Assembly (NCBI RefSeq): GCF_000004195.4
Contig: NC_030678.2
Span: 134,417,047 to 134,481,046 of the forward strand
Direction of reading: 5' to 3'
From: Xenopus tropicalis
Taxonomy: Eukaryota; Chordata; Amphibia; Anura; Pipidae
Length of the DNA stretch: 64,000 nt
The position numbers were made by a program, and so were the translations under genes. Under the pieces are notes generated by a model that saw only the letters and a list, made by a program, of their open reading frames with translations, was not told the origin of the DNA and searched no databases. The first letter of the stretch is position 1. Every line of letters begins with the position of its first letter. This document shows positions 34,101-43,660 of this stretch, piece by piece.

Positions 34101-35270
34101 ATTATTAGCATTACTAAGTAATTCTACTTTCAGGTTTGTGGGATCTACTTTGTTGTGTGGCTACCCCCACTGAAATCCTTTGGTGCTTTTGAATGTTGCT
34201 GGTGAAATGCTAAAACCTCATTTCTGTTGCTTGGACCTGTCACTGCTGTTACCAACCATCTGGGAGACGGACCTGCTATGGAGAAGTACCAGGCATTGTG
34301 CCCTTTGCTGCTAAGTGCCACTTTCAGGTGACTACCACTTACTCTGCTTTAAGAAACAATAATATTACTGCTTGTTACAGAATAATATGTTCACTTTCAG
34401 GCCAAAAAAAAACAAAACACAAAATGCATTCTGAATGATAAGACCAACTAGACATCCTGCCAGGATCCATGGGACTGCCCCAGATGCTGCCCTAATCCCT
34501 ATCAAGTTGACCACCTCTTATGCTTGGATTAAGCGCTCTTGTAAAGGGACCCACAAATACTGAGTAAGGGACTGTTTAAACAGAAATTAAATGGTGTTCA
34601 AGGTTCAAAAAAGCAATTTTTTTGGCTTAATTGAATCATTGTTATTTTAGGAAATTTCCCTCACTTGCTCACAGTGGGAGAAGACTGCACGCTGCTGAGA
34701 CTGCTGTTTGCTGCTGAGACTCAGAAGGATGCGACTCTTGGCTAGCTGTGTGAAATCCCATTGCCTGTGTTCCCTCCAATCAATGGCCCCTTACTGACTG
34801 GAGCAATAACTTCACCTTTACACCTTCCTGCCTTTTACAACTAAATTGATCTAGAAAATGATGATGCAAAATAAAGTAAAGAAAAGCCATTTTGAATGTC
34901 TCTTTAATGACAGTCATAATAAATATGAAATCAATACTTTACAAACATCAAACAAAGTGTATAGATGTTTTTTTTTTTTAAAAAACAAAACATGTGAACA
35001 TTTCCACAAGAAATATAAAGTTACTATAGGCCTAGGGGGCATTAGAAACCCAGCAATGCTTGAACCGTAAAGGACAAAGGCTAAGAAAAAGTGCAAAGCA
35101 CTTATTGCATTACACTTGTTGCGCCCCTACAGCCAGGCAATAAGAAACATTAACAAAAATAAAAGACATGATAAACAATATTTAACATTTATCACTTGTA
35201 AACATATCTGTTTCTTTGGAAAAGCAGTCAGATACATGAGGTAAGTGCTGGCCTCTTGTCTTAGGCCCTT
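34101..35270. other. Harbinger interior, no gene recognised
   Basis: Non-coding in appearance. A plus-strand AATAAA at about 34869 could serve as poly(A) signal for the transposase transcript. No further exon could be assigned with confidence. Confidence 0.4.
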
Positions 35271-36110
35271 GCATAGTAGTACAACATTCAATTACCCTTG
35301 TAGGCATTAGTGACTTGCATTTTGGAAAGCAAAGGGAGAGGAGGACTTGGAAAGCTGCCCTCTATAAACAATATATTACAAAAAAGGAGGAGGAGGAGAA
35401 CATTTACCAGGCTGCTCTCTTGACTTTGGCTTTTGACAGCCACGCAGCATTAGTGCATAGTAGTACAACATTCAATTACCCTTGTAGGCATTAGTGACTT
35501 GCATTTTGGAAAGCAAAGGGAGAGGAGGACTTGGAAAGCTGCCCTCTATAAACAATATATTACGGAGGAGGAGGAGGAGGAGAACATTTACCAGGCTGCT
35601 CTCTTGACATTGGCTTTTGACAGCCACGCAGCATTAGTGCATAGTAGTACAACATTCAATTACCCTTGTAGGCATTAGTGACTTGCATTTTGGAAAGCAA
35701 AGGGAGAGGAGGACTTGGAAAGCTGCCCTCTATAAACAATATATTACGGAGGAGGAGGAGGAGGAGAACATTTACCAGGCTGCTCTCTTGACATTGGCTT
35801 TTGACAGCCACGCAGCATTAGTGCATAGTAGTACAACATTCAATTACCCTTGTAGGCATTAGTGACTTGCATTTTGGAAAGCAAAGGGAGAGGAGGACTT
35901 GGAAAGCTGCCCTCTATAAACAATATATTACGGAGGAGGAGGAGGAGGAGGAGGAGAACATTTACCAGGCTGCTCTCTTGACATTGGCTTTTGACAGCCA
36001 CGCAGCATTAGTGCATAGTAGTACAACATTCAATTACCCTTGTAGGCATTAGTGACTTGCATTTTGGAAAGCAAAGGGAAAGGAGGACTTGGAAAGCTGC
36101 CTTCCGTAAA
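35271..36110. repeat. 184-bp tandem repeat array, 4.5 units
   Basis: The word GCATAGTAGTACAACATTC recurs at 35271, 35455, 35639, 35823 and 36013, giving periods 184, 184, 184 and 190. Units are nearly identical and differ mainly in a GGA trinucleotide run inside each. The last unit is partial. The array lies between the 3' ends of the two convergent Harbinger genes. Confidence 0.95.
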
Positions 36111-36818
36111 CAATATACCGGCAGGAGACTGCATATAAACCATACTTTCAATAAACTGCATAGTAACGACATACACAACCTGAAAAGCATATAGTTGTTT
36201 CTTTTGCACATTAGACTGCACAGCAGAGAATGAAGACTTTAAAGAGATACCCCTTTTTAGTCAGTCATACAACATAGGAGAAGGAGGCACGTTTCTTTGG
36301 TATGTCGGTACAACACAAATGTCTTTTTTTTTTTTTTTTAAGGATGTTAGAATTGCATTAGTGTGTGTTTAAGTAGGCCAATTCACAGGCATGGCCACAT
36401 TGTATTTGGGGAAATGCCCAATATTCATGTTAGAGCAAATGCACTTTGATGTTCCAAGTGCTTCCCAGATGGTATTAAGGAGGGTGCCACAAGATGTTAT
36501 CGTGGCACAAACTCTCAATGGGCAAACATAGATGTTAGAGAAAATGCACTTTGATGTTATAAGTGCTTCCCAGATGGTATTGGGGAGGGCACCACCAGAT
36601 ATTTTTATGGTGCCCCTCAGTGAGGAAAATTCGGCTTTGGTGAAGGAATATTGAGAACAATGGGACTACTTGTTTGGTGCTTAGTCCTGTCAGCTCATGT
36701 AGCGGATCGTGTGAGTCCTGAAGAGATGCATAAAAAAGTTCATGGCCAGAGAGCAAGTTGGTGTAGAGGTCTGGCTCAAAAAGGCTGCAAGGCGAAAGTA
36801 GGGACTCAGATAGGAGAC
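36111..36818. other. region downstream of the Myb-like gene with local duplication
   Basis: A 102-bp step duplication: 36429-36492 and 36531-36594 share caaatgcactttgatgtt-type sequence and gtgcttcccagatggtatt. A poly-T run lies at 36327-36340. This would be the 3' untranslated side of the minus-strand gene. Confidence 0.5.
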
Positions 36819-37342
36819 CTACTTGCGCCTTTTGCTAGGCCCACAGTCAGGGTCAGACCCTCTTCTGCGGCCTCTCCCACGCCCCCTTGCCCTAGGCTGA
36901 GGACTTGGAGGCGGTGGTTGAGGTGCAAAAGAGGGCCCAGGCAGTGACCCTTCAGCAGACCCGGCAGAGGCAGGCGCATGCAGTACCTGCCCCAGAACTG
37001 CCAGCAGAGCATTCCGGAACCTTTCTTCGCTGGATAGCCGCTCCCGGTGCTGAGCTGCCAGCTCCTGGTGCTGAGCTGCCTGCTCTTGGCGGAGGGCCTG
37101 TAGCTCGGCCCTCACCCCAGCCACTTCTACCCTCAAGGCGGCCTGCTCGCCAATCATACGAGCCAACAGCCGCCTTTGAGAGAGAAAGTGGCTGCGCTGG
37201 TTGCCAAGAGCAGGCCTGAGAGCGGCTACCACGACCTGGGACGCCCGTGGATTCCTCACTGAACCTTCCGCAGATGGATGTTCCAGTCCTTGTCCTCGGT
37301 CCTGGCCACTCCCCCCGGCAGCAGCAACATTCGCAGCAGCAT
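36819..37342 (-). CDS. Myb/SANT-like Harbinger protein, exon 4 (C-terminus)
   Basis: The acceptor is CCTAG at 37343-37347 (minus strand), and the frame enters in phase 1, matching the previous exon. It encodes a Gly/Ala-rich start and a coiled-coil-like stretch rich in Arg/Glu/Gln (QRRLLARMIGEQAALRVEV, LRQEQAAQHQELAAQH). A Pro-rich segment follows, then a very basic tail (RARGRGRGRRRG ... SKRRK) that would act as a nuclear localisation signal, then a stop at 36819. A coiled coil and basic tail suit a DNA-binding partner that bridges transposase and DNA; the function is inferred from the superfamily. Confidence 0.75.
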
Positions 37343-38479
37343 CTAGGATAAGAGTATAAACAAATAAGTAAATCATGTATTTGAATTTAAAAAAACGTTT
37401 ATTCAGAGAAGAGCATTTTCAATAACATGGTGCAGATTGATAAAAATTTGACATTTTTTTTACAGAAAAAAACACCCACATTCTGTTCATTCTAAACAGA
37501 TTGAAAAAAAAAAGAAAAAAAAAAAAAAAAAGTTTAGTTAGCAATAACTCACCCTTATGCTTAGAAAATGACCATAGGAATGAATAGAACATCACTGAGT
37601 TTTTATGTATGAAGTTGTAGCCTCACATTTTTAAACATCTGCCCCTTAACGGGGTCCAATTGTCAATTCATGATTAAAAAGTCACCTATATTGTTGAAAT
37701 ATATGTGAATCCAAACCAAGGGCTACTGCAATAGCCGCAATAATTAGAAAGCATTATCCTACATGTACTCCAAAAAAGCATGGTTATCAAATATTCTTTT
37801 CAAACTGCATTCAGGATTGAGAAGAGTGGGCGTGCCTTACTATCTACTATGTCATGTGAATACCCACAGCTGCCCCCCCCATGCTGAGTTAGAGAAGTCA
37901 GACTGGCATGTCTGTAAAAGGGGCGACTCACCTTTAACATACTTTTGCAGTTTTTAAATGGGGGTCACTGACCCCACCAGTAAAAATTACCTTTTATTAA
38001 TAATGAAATTATTACCTTTTATTAATAATTACATTTAAAAGGGAATCATTTAAACAGTGCCGATTTTCTAGACATACTATAAACAGAAACATAAGAAGTT
38101 ATTTCTCCAGCTGCAAGGCCACCCGCACCAGGAGGGTAGGCCAGTGTTGGCGGGGGGATTTTTGGGTTTAAATTTTTTTTGGGACACAACCACAGTGTGG
38201 GCTCTATTAGCTCTATTGACCCACACCTTCAGTGGGGGAAACAATATAGGGGTTATAGACGCCTTTAAGAATCACAAACTGGGGGCAACACAAGCCAAGG
38301 CCCTGGCCTTGTTAGAACCATAACACCCCATTACCACCTCTGTTAATGCAATTCTTCACTTAATCAGCTATGTCTATGAAGCCCTCAAAGCTGCCACTGC
38401 TAGCCCTGGCACTAAGCACTCAGCTTTTTGTAATATTTTGCCAACACCAGAGGGTGCAAGTGCAAGAGAGGTTACTTAC
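37343..38479 (-). other. intron 3 of the Myb-like gene
   Basis: GTAAGT donor at 38479-38474 and CCTAG acceptor at 37343. It contains a poly-A tract (37505-37531) and part of an interspersed repeat around 37935-37990 (aaatgggggtcactgacccc). Confidence 0.65.
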
Positions 38480-38539
38480 GCCTGGGGGGTGACACAGGTG
38501 GCGGGGACAAGGACTGGCGGGAAGGTCCAGCTTGGTGTT
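38480..38539 (-). CDS. Myb/SANT-like Harbinger protein, exon 3
   Basis: A 60-nt exon on the minus strand between TTTTTCAG and GTAAGT. It enters and leaves in phase 1. It encodes EHQAGPSRQSLSPPPVSPPR, a Ser/Pro-rich linker. Its length and phase fit exactly between exons 2 and 4, which is the main evidence. Confidence 0.72.
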
Positions 38540-38632
38540 CTGAAAAATATAAATAGTGCATAGACATAAGAATACATTGCAGAAAATGCAAAATTGCCAG
38601 TTTGGTGAACCAACTAGCCAAATAATATTTAC

Positions 38633-38758
38633 CTGGCGTCCCAGGGTCCTGTTCATCTGCTCCACTGACATCCTGGGGCTGGTCCTCTGCCTCTGGCAGC
38701 GTCTGCTGCCGGGTCTGTTGCCTCTCCTGGACTGTGGGCCTTTGGCGCTGCGCTTGAC
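38633..38758 (-). CDS. Myb/SANT-like Harbinger protein, exon 2
   Basis: A 126-nt exon on the minus strand, from an acceptor ending TTGTAG to the donor GTAAAT. Phase 1 at both sides. The translation is polar and Gln/Glu/Asp-rich (QERQQTRQQTLPEAED, DVSGADEQDPGTPG), a low-complexity linker with no domain. Confidence 0.72.
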
Positions 38759-39210
38759 CTACAAGTTCACAGAAAGCAAAAAAAAAAAAATGCTGAACAA
38801 GTTTTGACCCCAAACTACAAAGCCACACAAACATTCTGGATTTAGCAGAGATTCAAAAACAAGACAAAAACCATTCAAATACTACAGATAAATCACTTGT
38901 CATCATTAAAATGAGGCCTAACAGCTGCAGTTCATGGAATGTATTTGAGGGGCATGTGGGGAAACTGGGGTACTATTAAGACTGTCATGTGGAACCCAAG
39001 CTGCAAATGAACAAATATTTGGTAAACATGAAATAAAGGGTTTCTTGAAAATAAGCCTCACTCAGGTTATACTGGGGTCCGGTTTGGCAGTTTTTTTTGT
39101 TGGCAAAACCAGTCAGTTCTAAAACCAACCAAAGACTAGGCTAAAGCCACTTTGAAAGTAGCACAAAAATAGGCCAATATAAACAATGAAAAAAAAAAAA
39201 AAAAAACATT

Positions 39211-39337
39211 ATATACACACACACACATATATATATCTATCTATAGATCTATAGATATATCTGTCGATATACGGGAAACATGTCTTTTTAAAGCGTACAA
39301 TCACTAGCAATGTCCTGCGCCCCCCCCCCCCCCCTTT
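39211..39337. repeat. simple repeats (CA/TA and poly-C)
   Basis: acacacacacatatatat followed by tatctatagatc-type words to about 39270, then a run of 17 C with short flanks at 39320-39337. Confidence 0.85.
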
Positions 39338-39603
39338 CCAGTTACTGGGATGGCTGATAATTCCCTGCCCTCTGTGCCCAGTCCAGCTGGGAACTCACTA
39401 CAGAAATAGATTCACAATGTTGCATTGACCCCAGACATGATATACATATGGGTGTGTTGAACTACAACTCTCAGCAGCCCCAATATATCCAGAGTTATAG
39501 CCTAAGGATCAACTGCAGAACTGCCCCACATCCCAGTAGAAAGTAACAGTACAATCACATACCCTATAGAGCAGGGGGTAGAACAGACAGGTTCAGGCTG
39601 AAA

Positions 39604-39630
39604 GCTAAAAACTACATTACCCAGCATGCA
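39604..39630 (+). promoter_or_regulatory. ZNF143/STAF-like site
   Basis: ACTACATTACCCAGCATGC is close to the published ZNF143 consensus ACTACAATTCCCAGCATGC. A second partial word aactacaactctcagcag is at 39459. Such words also occur in frog repeats, so a functional role is uncertain. Confidence 0.4.
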
Positions 39631-39848
39631 GCGTGCCAGGCACACTAGGGGAAAAAATGTGACTATTTTCCAAACTACAAACCCGGCAAAGCTCCAAAAA
39701 ATACAGCAAAACTGTACCTTAGCGGCTTTGTACTTTGGAAAACCCCAAGGGCTTTAAATTAGTAGCCCAGTTTGGAGGACAAACTGCCAACCCTGAACAT
39801 AATTATATTACAGCTCTGTATTACTGTTGCGCTCAGACTCTAGCAATG

Positions 39849-40415
39849 TTAAAGGGTCAGTGACCCCCATTTAAAAGCTGCATAGTTAGAGGGCAGCAAA
39901 TTATATTTTGTAGTTCGTGAATTAGTTGGTTTCTTCTAACTGTGCAGCTGTGGTTTACCTTGAAGTTAATTTTTATTATGTTATACAATGGCTAATTCTA
40001 AGCAACTTTTCAATTGGTCTTCATTATTTATTTAATGTAGTTTTTGAATAATGACGACCAATTGCAAAGTTGCTTAGAATTAGCCATTGTATAACAATGT
40101 CAGTTTTTGCTCTACAGTTCTCCAGTTTGGAGTTTCAGCAGCCAACTGGTTGCTAGGGTTCAAATTACCTTAGCAACCAGGGAGTGGTTTGAATGAGAGA
40201 CAGCAATATGAACAGGAGAGGACTTGTAGCTTCACAAAGCAATAGTTTTCTGCTTGCTGGGTTCAGTGACCCCCCTGAAAGCTACAAGGAGTTAGAAGAA
40301 TAGTGCAAATCATTTAAAAAAATAAATAAATAATGACGACCAATTGAAAAGTTGCTTAGAATTAGCCATTCTATAACATAATCAAAGTTAGCTTCAAGGT
40401 GAACCACCCCTTTAA
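39849..40415. mobile_element. T2-type MITE in intron 1
   Basis: TTAA at 39849-39852 and 40412-40415. The interior repeats gaccaattgcaaagttgcttagaattagccatt twice (39999-40095 and 40335-40372, partly inverted), so it looks like a composite of two related copies. Relative of 2342-2971. Confidence 0.7.
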
Positions 40416-40471
40416 ATAGGTGCCTTCAGCGTGAAATAAGTGCTTTAAAATAAAAAAAAAAAAACACTTAC

Positions 40472-41525
40472 GTCTCCTATCTGTGTCCACGTATTCGCCA
40501 GGCAGCCCTCCGAATACCTCTACACCAGCTCGATCCAGAAGGCGGCGTTCGTAGGGCTTGAATTGGCTGGAAAGAACAGGCCCTACACCCGCCTTCTGGG
40601 CCCGTGCTCTCTGGGCCATGAACCTCTTCTTCATGCATCTCTTCAGGTCGCTGAAGCGTTTGTACACCGTGTTGTGGTCACGGTGCACTCCGCTTACAGC
40701 GCTCACGCGATCCGCTACCTGCTGCCACAGGTCCCTTCTTCTGGCAGCAGTGAGCTGACAGGATTGCGCACCAAAAATATAGTCCCATTGTCTCAAAACT
40801 TCCTCCACCATCGCCGAATTTTCCTCACTGGAAAAGCGGGGGCCTTTGGAGCTGGGCCCTGCCTCCTCCTCTTCTTCTTCCTCCTCCTCCTCCTCCACCA
40901 CCACCACCGGCTGGCGGCTCCTCCTTCTCACAGGGGGTTGCTGGCCCTCCTCCATACCCACCCCCCTGCCCTGGCCAGCCCTAACTAAACTCCCCCCCCT
41001 GCCCTCTAGCTGCCCCCCCCTCCCTACCTACCTCCCCCCTCCCTCTACCTGCCCCCCCCACACTAACTGCCCCCCCTCTCCCTGCCCCCCCCCACACTAA
41101 CTGCCCCCCCTCTCCCTGCACCCCCCACACTAACTGCCCCCCCTCTCCCTCTACCTGCCCCCCCTCCCTCTACCTGCCCCCCCTCTCCCTGCCCCCCCCC
41201 CACACTAACTGCCCCCCCCCTCTCCCTCTCCCCCCTGCACCCCCCCTTCCTCTGACTGCCCCCCCCCTGCACTAGCCCAGGCCTCTTGGGCCTCCTCTCC
41301 CTCCCCCACCCAAGGGTCTTGTGCCCTTACCCTTACCCCCCATCTACTTCCCTCCCCATGGGGCTCAGGACTTGCCTGAGTTTCAGCCACCTCCTCCACC
41401 TCCTCTTGGCCTAACTCAGGCAAGTCCTGGGCCCCCCCACCCAAACCCTCCTCCTCCCCAACTATCTCCTCACTCAGCCCAAGCACTCCCTCCCACTCCT
41501 CCTCCCTACCCCTGCTGTGGGCCAT
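40472..41525 (-). CDS. Myb/SANT-like Harbinger protein, exon 1 (DNA-binding domain)
   Basis: Starts at the ATG at 41525 in a good context (CTGCCATGG) and ends at the GTAAGTG donor (40471). Order: acidic N-terminus (about residues 1-100), a Gly-rich stretch coded by a G-rich minisatellite, an acidic Glu run, then a Myb/SANT-like domain near residues 225-310 (RFSSEENSAMVEEVL, WDYIFG, LWQQVADRVSAVSG, VYKRFSDLKRCMKKRF). The four exons total 1764 nt, exactly 588 codons with stop, and all junctions are phase 1. However at least one in-frame TAG (41205-41207) lies in the minisatellite, so this copy is either interrupted there or misassembled in the homopolymers. In Harbinger elements this protein aids nuclear entry and DNA recognition by the transposase. 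Confidence 0.75.
40985..41280. repeat. C/G-rich minisatellite in Myb-like exon 1
   Basis: Units of CACACTAACTGCCCCCCC and CTCTCCCTGCCCC or CTCTACCTGCCCC repeated many times with variable C-run length. Read on the minus strand it gives Gly-rich peptide (GGAVSVGG) in one frame and stops in another. Confidence 0.9.
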
Positions 41526-41698
41526 GGCAGCCAAAAAAAAATTTTTTTTTTGAAATCTGCAGCAGCTCTGCAATATGCCTCCTCTCCCTTTGCTTTCCAA
41601 TAACGCAGTGAAGAAAGAAAATGGCCACTGGAGCACTTCCTGTTAACTCACAAGAGAAATTGGCGCCAAATGCTTGTAAAATGGTCGCTGGAGAACTT

Positions 41699-42075
41699 CC
41701 TGTACGAATATTTCGTGACTTTCGGAACGTCAATACGAATTTATCGTGACTTTCGGAAGGCTGTTTCCGCCGTGTACGATCATCCGATACGAATATTTCG
41801 TGACTTTCGGAACGTCAATACGAATTTATCGTGACTTTCGGAAGGCTGTTTCCGCCGTGTACGATCGTCCGATACGAATATTTCGTGACTTTCGGATGTC
41901 AATACGAATTTATCGTGACATTCGGAAGGCTGTTTCCGCCGTGTACGATCGTCCGATACGAATATTTCGTGACTTTCGGAACGTCAATACGAATTTATCG
42001 TTACTTTCGGAAGGCTGTTTCCGCCGGTACGAGCGTCCGAATATTTCGTGACTTTCGGAACGTCTATACGATAAT
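41699..42075 (-). repeat. right subterminal repeat array of the Harbinger element
   Basis: Four to five units of about 85-90 bp, each with CGAATATTTCGTGACTTTCGG, then CGTCAATACGAATTTATCGTGAC and GGCTGTTTCCGCCG (in pieces of the unit). The overlapping open frames on the plus strand (41746-42280) are periodic artefacts. Confidence 0.9.
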
Positions 42076-42358
42076 TACGCAAAATTACCGATCATTACGA
42101 AAAAGTCGTAAACGTTCGTGTCCAATCCGAATTTTTTCCATTCGGACTCGGATTCGACCCATAGTAAATGTGCCCCATAGAGTTGGCACTGCATTTATCC
42201 AGCCATGTCTCCTGAGGTTATTATACATAAAACTTGCACTGCATTTATACTACCATGTATTCCAAGGGTATTATATATAAAAGAAAGCTCTTTAAAAAAA
42301 GAAAACAAGCAAGAAAAAAGAAAAGATAAACACAAGACTAAAAAGGCTGAAGACTTAC

Positions 42359-42445
42359 CAGCAGTAAGTGAATAACAAAAACAATGCCAGCCAAGCAAAT
42401 CAGGGTAGCCAGAAGTAGCAACCCAAGCTGCTCCCAAACTGGCAT
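42359..42445 (-). CDS. possible small exon encoding a transmembrane segment
   Basis: Minus-strand ATG at 42445, 29 codons, then GTAAGT at 42358, so the exon would end in phase 0. After MPVWEQ the peptide is a single hydrophobic stretch (LGLLLLATLICLAGIVFVIH in outline), ideal for one membrane span. A TAA directly precedes the ATG. I recognise no family. It may be the first coding exon of a small membrane protein running left, or a chance frame in T-rich DNA; a polypyrimidine stretch with AG lies at 42285-42300. Confidence 0.3.
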
Positions 42446-42481
42446 TTAAACTATTTTGGTGCTGCCTAGAGGAAAGTGACA

Positions 42482-43318
42482 TCACACTTGGGTGCTCAAG
42501 GAATATGATGAGAGGTTGATAACATTAGTATCCTCCATATAGTTTGTACCTGTCATGGTATCCTGTTCATCTCGGGACCCATCGCTATTAGTGGAATGAA
42601 TGGTCACCAATTCTGGGAACTTTTTCCTCCCCTCCTCTTCCCTCTCCCGTGAGCAAAACCTGACTGTTTTGTTCCTATGTCCACACCTCCTCCTACATCT
42701 CGGGTAGTGCGTGTTCCAGTGGGGTCCCTCCGTTAATGCAGGGTCCTTCTCCTGGTATCCGGCACCGAACCTTGACCACAATCATCCTCCAGGTCGCTCC
42801 CTGTACGGTCCGGATCTGACATTAAAAAAGAGGAGGAGGAGTAGTGGGGGGGACGTTGAACATGCCCTACCCAAATTATCATCTGAATCCACAAACTGCA
42901 ATGACCTAGGGGTTTTCAATATAGAGCGAGGAGAAGAACCCCCTGGCCCTTTACCACCCATGTAGCGCTTATATCTATATGTACCAAATCACTCTGGTTT
43001 CCATATGTATACCATATTATTCTCATAATCCCGTTTATCACGCTGGAACTTGTCCCTCTTGACATTCTTAACAGAGAGTTCATAGCGTTTTAATTGCTCT
43101 TTAAGCTGAACCAGCTCTACAGGGGGTTGTAATGAATCTATTACTACCGCATCGATGACCTCATTTATCTGTGCAATCTCCTCTTGCACTTTCCATAATT
43201 CGATGGTATCTCGTTCCAGAATTAGCTGCATTAATTTCAAGAAGCTTGAAGCTTGAGTAACTTGCGTATCAAGCAAAAGACAATACAGAGAAGCTTGACA
43301 GGGGCAGGAAAACTTCAC
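42482..43318 (-). pseudogene. N-terminal part of a Penelope-like (Neptune-type) ORF
   Basis: On the minus strand, 43318-42989 reads KLMQLILERDTIELWKVQEE, then a coiled-coil-like segment and FQRDKRDYENNMVY. The same strand continues with frame changes through a Ser/Arg-rich region to VINLSSYSLSTQV at about 42485. In Penelope-like elements the INLS...L block sits just before the reverse transcriptase domain. That domain is missing here, so the copy is truncated at its 3' side and shifted internally. Assignment rests on the order of these motifs. Confidence 0.6.
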
Positions 43319-43406
43319 TGCTTATTAAAGAGTAACATAAGCTGTTTCTTTTGGGATCTATTTACTGAATTGTATAAGTGTCTCCTACATGAACTTTCCA
43401 GCAGGG

Positions 43407-43660
43407 GAATGACTGGTTTTTGGGCCCCACAGTAACATCATTGGGCCCCTACACTTACGCAATTTACATAACTTATGCAAAAACTTACGTTACTTTCAAA
43501 GAAATTATGTATAAACTCCACTGGCCTCCACTGACTTATTAGCACATTAATTATTTTTACTGTTTTTATGAACTACTACTGACTAGTTATTGGGCTCTAC
43601 AGCAAGAACACTGCCTCCCCCCCAAACTTACACAGTTTACATAACTTATGCAAAAACATA
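43407..43660. repeat. diverged direct duplication
   Basis: 43407-43487 and 43580-43660 share tgact-ggtt-ttgggc, then acacttacgcaatttacataacttatgcaaaaac (broken by small differences). An old dimeric repeat. Confidence 0.6.

Larger units (their letters stand above)
38759..40471 (-). other. intron 1 of the Myb-like gene
   Basis: Holds an AC/TA microsatellite (39210-39270), a C-run (39320-39337), a ZNF143-like site (39605) and a T2 MITE (39849-40415). It would be phase 1. Confidence 0.65.
31113..42176 (+). mobile_element. 11-kb Harbinger DNA transposon
   Basis: GGGGCACATTTACTATGG at 31113 is perfectly inverted at 42176, with weaker similarity beyond (TCGAAT, later cggtaattttgcg). A 3-bp duplication ATA flanks it (31110-31112, 42177-42179), the length expected for PIF/Harbinger. 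Inside are the two proteins this superfamily carries, in convergent orientation: a DDE transposase (left, +) and a Myb/SANT-like protein (right, -). Both ends have arrays of TTCGTA-type subterminal repeats (31200-31330, 41700-42070). Later insertions: an L2 tail, a hAT MITE and two T2 MITEs. At 11 kb it is much larger than the few kb usual for Harbinger elements; introns, tandem arrays and insertions account for part of the extra length. Confidence 0.88.

Noticed and set aside
35271..36110. Regularly spaced repeats resembling a CRISPR array
   Set aside because: The 184-bp units are contiguous and uniform with no unique spacers, in a vertebrate transposon; a tandem repeat.
40563..41611. Plus-strand open frames rich in Ser/Pro opposite the Myb-like exon
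   Set aside because: Shadow frames of the minus-strand exon and C-rich array; no domain, no splice fit.
41746..42280. Two plus-strand open frames (101 and 149 residues) with repeated peptide
   Set aside because: They run through the subterminal minisatellite of the Harbinger element; peptide periodicity follows the DNA repeat.
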